Origin: an uncultured Burkholderiales bacterium
Lineage (GTDB): Bacteria > Pseudomonadota > Gammaproteobacteria > Burkholderiales > Burkholderiaceae
NCBI GenBank assembly: GCA_946480465.1
Contig: CAMLJY010000006.1
Location: forward strand, 89,109-153,108
Direction of reading: 5' to 3'
Length of the DNA: 64,000 nt
Below are positions 57,608 through 64,000 of the stretch, piece by piece (the first letter of the stretch is position 1; each line of letters starts with the position of its first letter). Below the pieces are notes generated by a model, which was given only the letters and a program-made list of their open reading frames with translations, had not been told where the DNA came from and did no database searches. Made by a program: the position numbers and the translations under genes.

Positions 57608-58000
57608 TCAAAGCGGCATCGGCCGCCGGTCGTTCAGGGCCAGCCAGCCGCGCACCACGCGGTAGAGGAACCAGATGGAGATGATTCCCCAGGCGATCCA
57701 TCCGGGCAGCACGAACAGGAACCAGAGCGGGATCGTCAGCACGTAGGCGATGGCGCTGAACACCACGGTGCGGATGCGCCAGCGGAAATGCGACTCCTGC
57801 CAGGTACCCACGGCATCGTCGCGCTTGACCAGGTCGAGGATGAAGGCGGCGATCAGCAGCAGGATGCTGCCCTGCGTGCCAGGCGTCACCGCCGCGACGG
57901 CGACGATGGCGTGCAGTGCGTAGCTGATGTGGCCGATGTTGCGCAGCGAGGTGTCGGCCTGGCTCTCGACGACGGGGAGCGACTGACCGGGTTCGTTCAT
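57608..58000 (-). CDS. DUF4870-like inner-membrane protein
   Basis: A 130-aa protein with three hydrophobic segments ([50 protein letters not shown] and a final [12 protein letters not shown]) typical of DUF4870 family membrane proteins of unknown function. ATG at 58000 overlaps the hisE stop as ATGA. Confidence 0.85.
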   Translation of the reverse strand: MNEPGQSLPVVESQADTSLRNIGHISYALHAIVAVAAVTPGTQGSILLLIAAFILDLVKRDDAVGTWQESHFRWRIRTVVFSAIAYVLTIPLWFLFVLPGWIAWGIISIWFLYRVVRGWLALNDRRPMPL

Positions 58001-58362
58001 CGCGGATCCTCCGGCGCGGCAGGCGTGCGCCGCGCAAATTCCTCGAGGCCGGACAGGCCCTCGCGCCGTGCCAGCTCGGCGATCACCTGCTGCGGCGTCA
58101 GGCCGAACTTCGCCAGCGCGATCATCGAGTGGAACCACAGGTCGGCCACTTCGTAGACCAGCTTCTGGGTGTCGCCGTCCTTGGCCGCCATCACGGTCTC
58201 GGTGGCCTCTTCGCCGATCTTCTTCAGGATGGCGTCCGTGCCCTTGGTGAACAGCTTCGCGACGTAGCTCTTGTCGGGGTCACCGCCGGCCTCGGGCTTG
58301 CGCGACTCGATGACCTCGGCGATGCGGGCGAGGACGTCCGAAGACGAGGGCGTCGGGTTCAT
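57997..58362 (-). CDS. hisE: Phosphoribosyl-ATP pyrophosphatase
   Basis: Second step of histidine synthesis, hydrolysing phosphoribosyl-ATP to phosphoribosyl-AMP. 121 aa, all-alpha MazG-like fold with [18 protein letters not shown] and [17 protein letters not shown], the metal-binding Glu/Asp helices. Overlaps hisI upstream and the DUF4870 gene downstream by ATGA. Confidence 0.96.
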   Translation of the reverse strand: MNPTPSSSDVLARIAEVIESRKPEAGGDPDKSYVAKLFTKGTDAILKKIGEEATETVMAAKDGDTQKLVYEVADLWFHSMIALAKFGLTPQQVIAELARREGLSGLEEFARRTPAAPEDPR

Positions 58363-58763
58363 TTGCGGTAGATGCGTTCGGGGTCTTCGAGCACCGGCTC
58401 GACGGCGGTCCAGGCGGCGTCGGCGCCCTGGCCGTCCAGCCGATTGAAGAAGCAGGAATGGCGCCCGGTATGGCAGGCGATGCCGGGCTCGTGCCCGAGC
58501 TGCGTGACCTTCAACAGCACGACGTCGGCATCGCAATCGACGCGGATCTCGTGCACCTGCTGGAAATGGCCCGATTCCTCGCCCTTGTGCCACAGGCGCT
58601 GGCGCGAACGGCTCCAGTAGACGGCCTGACGCAGCTCGGCGGTGCGGCTGAGCGCCTCGCGGTTCATGAAGGCAAACATCAGGACATCGCCCGACGACGC
58701 TTCCTGCGCGATGACCGGGATCAGGCCCTCGCGGTCCCACTTGAGTTCGTCCAACCAAGGCAT
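58359..58763 (-). CDS. hisI: Phosphoribosyl-AMP cyclohydrolase
   Basis: Third step of histidine synthesis, opening the adenine ring of phosphoribosyl-AMP. 134 aa with [18 protein letters not shown], the Asp cluster in DCDADVVLL and the Cys/His zinc site [14 protein letters not shown] at 58763; stop overlaps hisE start as ATGA. HisI and HisE are separate proteins here. Confidence 0.97.
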   Translation of the reverse strand: MPWLDELKWDREGLIPVIAQEASSGDVLMFAFMNREALSRTAELRQAVYWSRSRQRLWHKGEESGHFQQVHEIRVDCDADVVLLKVTQLGHEPGIACHTGRHSCFFNRLDGQGADAAWTAVEPVLEDPERIYRK

Positions 58764-58956
58764 GGCCGGGAGTGTAGCCAGCAGCGCTGGCGAGGACCGT
58801 TCACAGGACTCGCGAGAATAATCGATAAAACTGCTGCTTTCAGTAGAAATGGTTACTCCAGCAAAACCTTCAACATCGCGTCCATCGGCCGATACCCGAG
58901 CAACAACGCCCGGCGAACCGGGCGGTATGGCCAATCAGCGTCCGGGACGCCACGAC

Positions 58957-60150
58957 ATGACGATGACAGGGATGGGGGAACCGCCGGTTCCCAAGCTGAA
59001 CATTCAATCCCGGCGCACACGCGCCCATGCGGTCCTGCTGGGCCTGGCCGGCGCGGCGGCCGTGCTGCTGCTGGCGCCAGCCGGCTGGCCCAGCGCCACC
59101 GCGGCAGCCCTGCTGGTGGCCGCGGGCTTGGCCGGGCTGCCTCTGGCGGCGCGGGACGAACACCACCGCCGCCAGGCACTGGCCGACTGCCTGGCCGGCC
59201 ACGAGCGCTTCAGCGCCGCGCTGGCGCCGGTCTGGACGGCCCAGATCGAAACGTCCCGAGGCCAGATGGAGCAGGCCATCTCGTCGCTGGCGCAGCGCTT
59301 CTCCGGTATCGTGGACAAACTGGACCGCGCGGTGCAGGCCTCCAGCACGACGACGCAGTCGATCGACGGTGGCGAGGGCGGCCTGCTCGCCGTGTTCGAG
59401 AAGAGCGACGCGAACCTGTCGCGCCTGATTGCCGACCTGGACGCCGCCCGCCGCGGCAAGGCCGAGATGGTGGCCCGCGTGCACGCGCTGGGTGCGCACG
59501 TGGAGGCCCTGCAGCAGATGGCCGGCAGCGTCGCCGCGATCGCATCGCAGACCAACCTGCTGGCGATCAATGCGGCCATCGAGGCGGCCCACGCCGGCGA
59601 TGCCGGGCGCGGCTTCGCGCTCGTCGCGCAGGAAGTCCGCAAGCTCTCCGCCGAATCGGGCCGCACCGGCCAGCGCATCACCGACACCGTCGCGCGCATC
59701 AGCGCGGCGATCGGCGATACCCGCCAGGCGGCCGATGCATCAGCCGCGCATGACGGCGAATCGGTGCAGGCCGCCCGCCGCACGATCGCCGGCGTGCTCG
59801 GCGACTTCCGCGGCATCACCGACGCGCTGGTCGATTCCACCAGCCTGCTGCGCTCGGAAAGCGTCGGCATCCAGTCGGAGATTTCCGAAGCGCTGGTGCA
59901 GCTGCAGTTCCAGGACCGCGTGGCACAGATCCTCAGCCACGTGAAGGCCAACATCGAACGCATGCCGGCCTGCCTGGCCGAGCACCGCAATGCCTTCGAA
60001 CGCAGCGGCAACGTGCCGCCGCTGTCCGCCGCCGAGCTATTGCAAGCGCTGGAAAGCACGTACGCCATGGCGGAGGAACGCCAGGTGCACCGCGACAGCC
60101 GACAGGCCCGCGCGGCAATCCCGGCGGAAGCCGAAGTCACCTTCTTCTGA
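58957..60150 (+). CDS. Methyl-accepting chemotaxis-like protein without periplasmic domain
   Basis: A 397-aa receptor-like protein. After a short N-terminus come two adjacent hydrophobic segments (about 23-62; [17 protein letters not shown] and [16 protein letters not shown]) with almost no loop, then a helical region and the signalling hairpin ([40 protein letters not shown]). The helices after it contain [18 protein letters not shown], seen in receptors with unusual adaptors. Without a periplasmic domain it would sense membrane or cytoplasmic signals. Starts at 58927 or 58957 are plausible. Heads the chemotaxis operon. Confidence 0.85.
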   Translation: MTMTGMGEPPVPKLNIQSRRTRAHAVLLGLAGAAAVLLLAPAGWPSATAAALLVAAGLAGLPLAARDEHHRRQALADCLAGHERFSAALAPVWTAQIETSRGQMEQAISSLAQRFSGIVDKLDRAVQASSTTTQSIDGGEGGLLAVFEKSDANLSRLIADLDAARRGKAEMVARVHALGAHVEALQQMAGSVAAIASQTNLLAINAAIEAAHAGDAGRGFALVAQEVRKLSAESGRTGQRITDTVARISAAIGDTRQAADASAAHDGESVQAARRTIAGVLGDFRGITDALVDSTSLLRSESVGIQSEISEALVQLQFQDRVAQILSHVKANIERMPACLAEHRNAFERSGNVPPLSAAELLQALESTYAMAEERQVHRDSRQARAAIPAEAEVTFF

Positions 60151-60185
60151 ACAGCCCCTACAACCGACCCACCGAGGGAAATCCC

Positions 60186-60554
60186 ATGGCCAAGACCATC
60201 ATGATCGTCGACGACTCCGCCTCGCTGCGGCAGGTCGTCGGCATCGCCCTGCGCGGCGCCGGATACGACGTATTGGAAGCCAGCGACGGCAAGGACGCAC
60301 TCGGCAAGCTGAAGGGCCAGAAGGTCCATTTGATGATCAGCGACGTCAACATGCCGAACATGGACGGCATCAGCTTCGTCAAGGCCGTCAAGCAGATACC
60401 GGCCTACAAGTTCACGCCGGTGGTGATGCTGACCACCGAGTCACAGGACGCGAAGAAGAAGGAAGGCCAGGAGGCGGGAGCGAAGGCCTGGGTGCTGAAG
60501 CCCTTCAAGCCCGAGCAGATGATCGGCGTGGTTCAGAAGCTGGTGCTGCCATGA
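60186..60554 (+). CDS. cheY: CheY-like response regulator
   Basis: Single receiver domain, 122 aa. Acidic pocket Asp9/Asp10, phospho-acceptor Asp53 (MISDVNMPNMDG), Thr in MLTTE and Lys105 in LKPFKP. No output domain. The stop overlaps the STAS gene start as ATGA. Confidence 0.95.
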   Translation: MAKTIMIVDDSASLRQVVGIALRGAGYDVLEASDGKDALGKLKGQKVHLMISDVNMPNMDGISFVKAVKQIPAYKFTPVVMLTTESQDAKKKEGQEAGAKAWVLKPFKPEQMIGVVQKLVLP

Positions 60555-60868
60555 CGAGCTCTTCGAACGTTATCTTGCTCGAAGGCGAGCTGACGATCTA
60601 CCGCGCAGCGGAACTGAAGCCGCTGCTGCTGGCCGCGCTGCCGGGCACCGGCCCCATCGAGCTGGACCTGGCCGAGGTGAGCGAGGTGGACACCGCCGGC
60701 CTGCAACTGCTGATGCTGCTGCGCCGCGAAGCGCAGGTGCTGGGCCGCCCGCTGCACCTGCGCAACCCGAGCCTGGCGATGGTCGAAGCCTTCGAGCTGC
60801 TGGACCTGGCGGCCTGGTTCGGCGAAGGCAGCGCCACCCGCGCTGCCGACGCCGCCAACGCCGCCTGA
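60551..60868 (+). CDS. STAS-domain protein in chemotaxis operon
   Basis: A 105-aa STAS domain (VILLEGELTIYRAAELKPLL; LAEVSEVDTAGLQLLMLLRR), related to anti-sigma-factor antagonists. The position of the phosphorylated Ser is Thr here (VDTAG). Such proteins occur in some chemotaxis operons between cheY and cheA. Role in this pathway not shown. Confidence 0.88.
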   Translation: MTSSSNVILLEGELTIYRAAELKPLLLAALPGTGPIELDLAEVSEVDTAGLQLLMLLRREAQVLGRPLHLRNPSLAMVEAFELLDLAAWFGEGSATRAADAANAA

Positions 60869-60883
60869 CGTGGGAGTGCCACC

Positions 60884-63061
60884 ATGAATCTCGAAGACGC
60901 CCTGCAGACCTTCATCGCCGAAAGCCGCGAGCTGCTCGAGGCGATGGAAGCGGCGCTGCTGACCATGAACCAGCCCGGCGACCATGCCGAGGCGGTGAAT
61001 GCCATCTTCCGCGCCGCGCACACCATCAAGGGATCGGCCGGCCTGTTCGGCCTGGACCACATGGTGGACTTCACCCACGTGGCCGAAAGCGTGCTGGATG
61101 AAGTGCGCGCCGGGCGCACGAGCATCGACGGCGAACTGCTGGCGCTGCTGCTGCGCTGCGCCGACCACATCGGCGCCCTGGTGACGTCCATTGCGGGCGG
61201 CGTGCACGGACCGGACCCTGAACTCGAAGCCGCCGGCCTGCCGCTGCTGGCGCAGCTGCGCTGCCACGTGGCGGGCCCGGCAGCTGCGGGCGACGCCGGC
61301 AGTGAGCACGACGCAGCCGCCGGCGCACCACGGACCGCCACGGCCACCGAAGGCACGTGGCATCTGTCGCTGCGCTTCGGCCCGGACGTGCTGCGCAACG
61401 GCATAGACCCCATGTCTTTCTTGCGCTATTTGCGCCGGCTGGGCGAGATCACCGCCATCGTCACCCTGCCCGACGCGCTGCCCGACGCCGCGGCGATGGA
61501 TCCGGAGGCGTGCTACCTCGGCTTCGAGCTGGCGCTGCGCAGCAGCGCCGACAAGGCAACTATCGAGAACGTGTTCGAGTTCGTGCTCGAGGATTCGTCC
61601 ATCCGCATCATTCCGCCGAACAGCCGCATCGGCGAGTTCGTCGCGCTGATCGAGGCGCTGCCGGAATGCACGGCCCAGCTGGGCGAGATCCTGGTGCGCT
61701 GCGGCAGCGTGACGGCGCACGAGCTGGACCGCGCACTGAAGGCGCAGCAGACGGTGGAGCCGACGCAGCGCCTGGGCGACATCCTGGTGCAGCAGGGCCG
61801 CGTGCCGCAGGCCATCGTCGATGCCGCGCTGGACAAGCAGCTGCAGGCACGAGCCACCCGCACGCCCGAGCGCAATGCCGAGCGCGCCTCCATCCGGGTG
61901 GATGCCGACAAGCTGGACCGGCTGATCGACCTGGTGGGCGAGCTGATCATCGCCTCCGCCGGCGCCGGCGTGGCCGCGCGCCGTGTGCGCGACGTGGAGC
62001 TTCTGGAAGCGCACTCCACGCTGTCCGGCCTGGTGGAAGAGGTGCGCGACAGCGCGCTGCAGCTGCGCATGGTGAAGATCGGCGCCACCTTCAGCCGCTT
62101 CCAGCGCGTGGTGCACGACGTGGCCCGCGAACTGGGCAAGGACATCGGCCTCGAGATCAGCGGCGAGGACACCGAGCTGGACAAGACCGTGGTCGAGAAG
62201 ATCGCCGACCCGCTGACGCACCTGGTGCGCAACTCGATGGACCATGGCATCGAAGCCGCCGCCGTGCGCGCCGCCCGCGGCAAGCCGGCGCAGGGCACGG
62301 TGCGGCTGAACGCCTTCCACGACTCCGGCAGCATCGTGATCGAGGTCAGCGACGACGGCGGCGGGCTGGACCGCGAGCGCATCCTGGCCAAGGCCCTAGA
62401 GCGCGGACTGGTGGAGCCCGGCCGCGCGATGAGCGACGCCGAGATCTACGCGCTGATCTTCGAGCCCGGCTTCTCCACCGCGGAGGCCGTGACCAACCTG
62501 TCGGGCCGCGGCGTGGGCATGGACGTGGTCAAGCGCAACATCACTGCGCTGCGCGGCAGCGTGGCCATCGACAGCCGACCGGGCCTGGGCACCACCGTCA
62601 CCGTGCGGTTGCCGCTCACTTTGGCCATCATCAACGGCTTCCAGGTGGGCGTCGGCAAATCGGTGTTCGTGGTGCCGCTGGAGATGGTGGAGGAATGCGT
62701 CGCCTACACCGCCGAGCCGGGCCACGACTACACCAACCTGCGCGGGGCGGTGCTGCCCTACATCCGCCTGCGCGAGCTGTTCGAACTGGAAGGCCCGCCC
62801 TCGGCGCGCCAGAACATCGTGGTGCTGCGTTGCGGCGGCCACACGATGGGCCTGGTGGTCGACCGCCTGCTCGGCGAATTCCAGACCGTGATCCGGCCGC
62901 TGTCCAAGATGTTTGCCCACGTCAAGGGCATCAGCGGCTCCAGCATCCTCGGCAACGGCGAAGTGGCCCTGATCCTCGACGTGCCGGCGCTGATGGCCGG
63001 CAGCATGGCCGAGCGCCCCCTCCGGCAGGCCACCGACAGCAACGCGCTGCAGCCCAACTAG
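60884..63061 (+). CDS. cheA: Chemotaxis histidine kinase CheA with MshEN-like insert
   Basis: A 725-aa CheA. Domain order: HPt with phospho-His46 (FRAAHTIKGSAG); a linker and second helical segment (about 150-260); two 24-residue motifs at 265-288 and 296-319 (starting QLGEILVRCG and RLGDILVQQG, each ending in Q) resembling the c-di-GMP-binding MshEN domain; dimerisation helix (IRVDADKLDRLIDLVGELII); HATPase (LTHLVRNSMDHGIE, GRGVGMDVVK); and a C-terminal CheW-like domain. Catalytic motifs are intact. The P2 CheY-binding domain seems replaced by the insert. Follows the STAS gene by 15 bp. Confidence 0.95.
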   Translation: MNLEDALQTFIAESRELLEAMEAALLTMNQPGDHAEAVNAIFRAAHTIKGSAGLFGLDHMVDFTHVAESVLDEVRAGRTSIDGELLALLLRCADHIGALVTSIAGGVHGPDPELEAAGLPLLAQLRCHVAGPAAAGDAGSEHDAAAGAPRTATATEGTWHLSLRFGPDVLRNGIDPMSFLRYLRRLGEITAIVTLPDALPDAAAMDPEACYLGFELALRSSADKATIENVFEFVLEDSSIRIIPPNSRIGEFVALIEALPECTAQLGEILVRCGSVTAHELDRALKAQQTVEPTQRLGDILVQQGRVPQAIVDAALDKQLQARATRTPERNAERASIRVDADKLDRLIDLVGELIIASAGAGVAARRVRDVELLEAHSTLSGLVEEVRDSALQLRMVKIGATFSRFQRVVHDVARELGKDIGLEISGEDTELDKTVVEKIADPLTHLVRNSMDHGIEAAAVRAARGKPAQGTVRLNAFHDSGSIVIEVSDDGGGLDRERILAKALERGLVEPGRAMSDAEIYALIFEPGFSTAEAVTNLSGRGVGMDVVKRNITALRGSVAIDSRPGLGTTVTVRLPLTLAIINGFQVGVGKSVFVVPLEMVEECVAYTAEPGHDYTNLRGAVLPYIRLRELFELEGPPSARQNIVVLRCGGHTMGLVVDRLLGEFQTVIRPLSKMFAHVKGISGSSILGNGEVALILDVPALMAGSMAERPLRQATDSNALQPN

Positions 63062-63099
63062 TTCCATCCACACCCATTTCATCCCCCAGGGAGATCCCC

Positions 63100-64000
63100 A
63101 TGCTAGGCAACATCAAGATCGGCATACGGCTGATCGCTGCGTTCCTCATCGTCGCCGCGGCGAGCGGCCTCGTCGGCTACGTCGGCATCAGCAATGCCGG
63201 CAAGATCAACGACATGGCCGACCGCATGTACGAGCGCGAGCTGCTCGGGCTGTCGTACGTCAAAGAGGCCAACATCAACCTCATCTACATCGGCCGCGCG
63301 CGCGCCAATGCGCTGCTGGCCAGCTCTCAGGAAGAGCGAGCCAAGCACGTGGCCGTCGCCGACAAGGCCATCGCGACGATGAAGGAACAGATGGAGAAGG
63401 CGCGGCCGCTGTTCGTCAGCGAACGCGGCAAGCAGCTGTTCGCCAGCTACGGCCGGGCGATGGACGACTACGTGCGCTCGCACCAGGCGGTGCTGGCACT
63501 GCTCAATGGCCGCAAGCTGGCCGAGCGCGACGAGACGCTGGCCCAGGCGGTATCGACGGTCAGCACGCACGCCAATGCACTGGACGAGACGCTGACCGAA
63601 CTGACGACGCAGAAGGAAGCGCGCGCCAAGGAGGCTTCGAACGAGACGACCGCGCTCTACCAGGAGAGCCGCCAGCTGATGATCGCGACCATCGTGGGCG
63701 CGCTGGTGGCCGGCGCCGTGCTGGGCTTCCTGATCAGCCGCGGCGTGAGCAAGCCGCTGGCGCAGGCGGTGGATGCCGCGAACCGGCTGGCCGAGGGCGA
63801 CCTGACGGTTCGCATCGAGGCGAAGACGCGCGACGAGATCGGCCAGCTGATGCAGGCCATGCAGAACATGGTGGCCAAGCTGTCGCAGGTGGTGTCCGAG
63901 GTGAACGGCGGCGCCGAGGCGCTGGCCGGTGCGTCGGAAGAAGTGAGCGCCACGGCGCAGTCGCTGTCGCAGGCGGCCAGCGAGCAGGCCGCGGGCGTGG
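63100..64000 (+). CDS. Methyl-accepting chemotaxis protein (partial, right edge)
   Basis: The first 300 residues of a classical receptor: TM1 (IGIRLIAAFLIVAAASGLVG), a four-helix-bundle periplasmic ligand domain (about 35-190), TM2 (MIATIVGALVAGAVLGFLIS), a HAMP domain (SKPLAQAVDAANRLAEGDLT) and the beginning of the methylation helix (ALAGASEEVSATAQSLSQ). The signalling tip lies beyond the window. AGGGAG precedes the ATG at 63100. Confidence 0.95.
   Translation, partial: MLGNIKIGIRLIAAFLIVAAASGLVGYVGISNAGKINDMADRMYERELLGLSYVKEANINLIYIGRARANALLASSQEERAKHVAVADKAIATMKEQMEKARPLFVSERGKQLFASYGRAMDDYVRSHQAVLALLNGRKLAERDETLAQAVSTVSTHANALDETLTELTTQKEARAKEASNETTALYQESRQLMIATIVGALVAGAVLGFLISRGVSKPLAQAVDAANRLAEGDLTVRIEAKTRDEIGQLMQAMQNMVAKLSQVVSEVNGGAEALAGASEEVSATAQSLSQAASEQAAGV

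Noticed and set aside
60533..62320. A long minus-strand frame across the chemotaxis genes
   Set aside because: Antisense to STAS and cheA, which have intact motifs.

Overview
The window comes from a GC-rich betaproteobacterium, most likely order Burkholderiales near the Rubrivivax/Methylibium/Leptothrix group. The evidence is the gene content and order: M23 peptidase-secA next to a DUF721/DciA-like gene; sspB-sspA-petC-petB-petA; hisI-hisE-DUF4870-hinT-tatA-tatB-tatC facing an HtrA protease; and proteins with PEP-CTERM sorting tails, which imply an exosortase elsewhere in the genome. Genus cannot be fixed from the window alone.

Left chromosomal flank (1-10919): a subtilisin-like protease running off the left edge and translationally coupled to a PEP-CTERM protein, secA, a membrane-anchored LytM peptidase, a DciA-like protein, a PAS histidine kinase that has lost its phospho-acceptor His, an RTX/DUF4214-type secreted protein and a GDSL esterase with a PEP-CTERM tail.

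Integrated element (10920-40230, about 29.3 kb): it is bounded by 49-bp direct repeats of the 3' part of tRNA-Thr(UGU). The tRNA is intact at the right end. A P4-type integrase lies just inside the left end, and short TGGTATCCG repeats inside both ends look like arm-type integrase sites. Nearly everything else is one leftward stream. It holds an AlpA-like regulator; a replication module (winged-helix initiator plus DnaC-like loader) with a 17-bp-periodic iteron array inside the initiator gene; small accessory genes including an HGG zinc protein; a 425-aa protein followed by a 2837-aa polyvalent protein (two HExxH domains, a GNAT-like domain, an LPD38-like tail); small membrane proteins; a cadherin-repeat/RTX adhesin; a membrane protein; four unknown genes joined by ATGA overlaps; and a JAMM-like protein. 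I see no terminase, portal, capsid, tail, relaxase or conjugation gene. The element therefore looks like a phage satellite or a decayed prophage that kept an ejection-type giant protein. The right end carries a cargo operon (nucleotidyltransferase-fold protein, two unknowns, an AlpA-like regulator, a relic integrase tail, a GNAT and a DUF5677-like protein), which is the best candidate for an undescribed defence or toxin-antitoxin module.

Right chromosomal flank (40258-64000): stringent-response proteins SspB and SspA, the cytochrome bc1 complex (petABC), mscL, a DUF1631 protein, an ECF sigma factor / Ser-Thr kinase / DP-EP protein operon, a degenerate GGDEF protein, pdxA, a Nif3-family protein, an HtrA protease, the Tat translocase, hinT, hisE and hisI. 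The window ends in a chemotaxis operon: methyl-accepting protein, CheY, STAS protein, a CheA with an unusual MshEN-like insert, and a second methyl-accepting protein cut by the right edge.

The clearest leads are the iteron origin inside the initiator gene, the small gene nested out of frame inside the giant polyvalent gene and homologous to a free-standing gene elsewhere in the element, the capsid-less polyvalent element itself, and the cargo operon at its right end.
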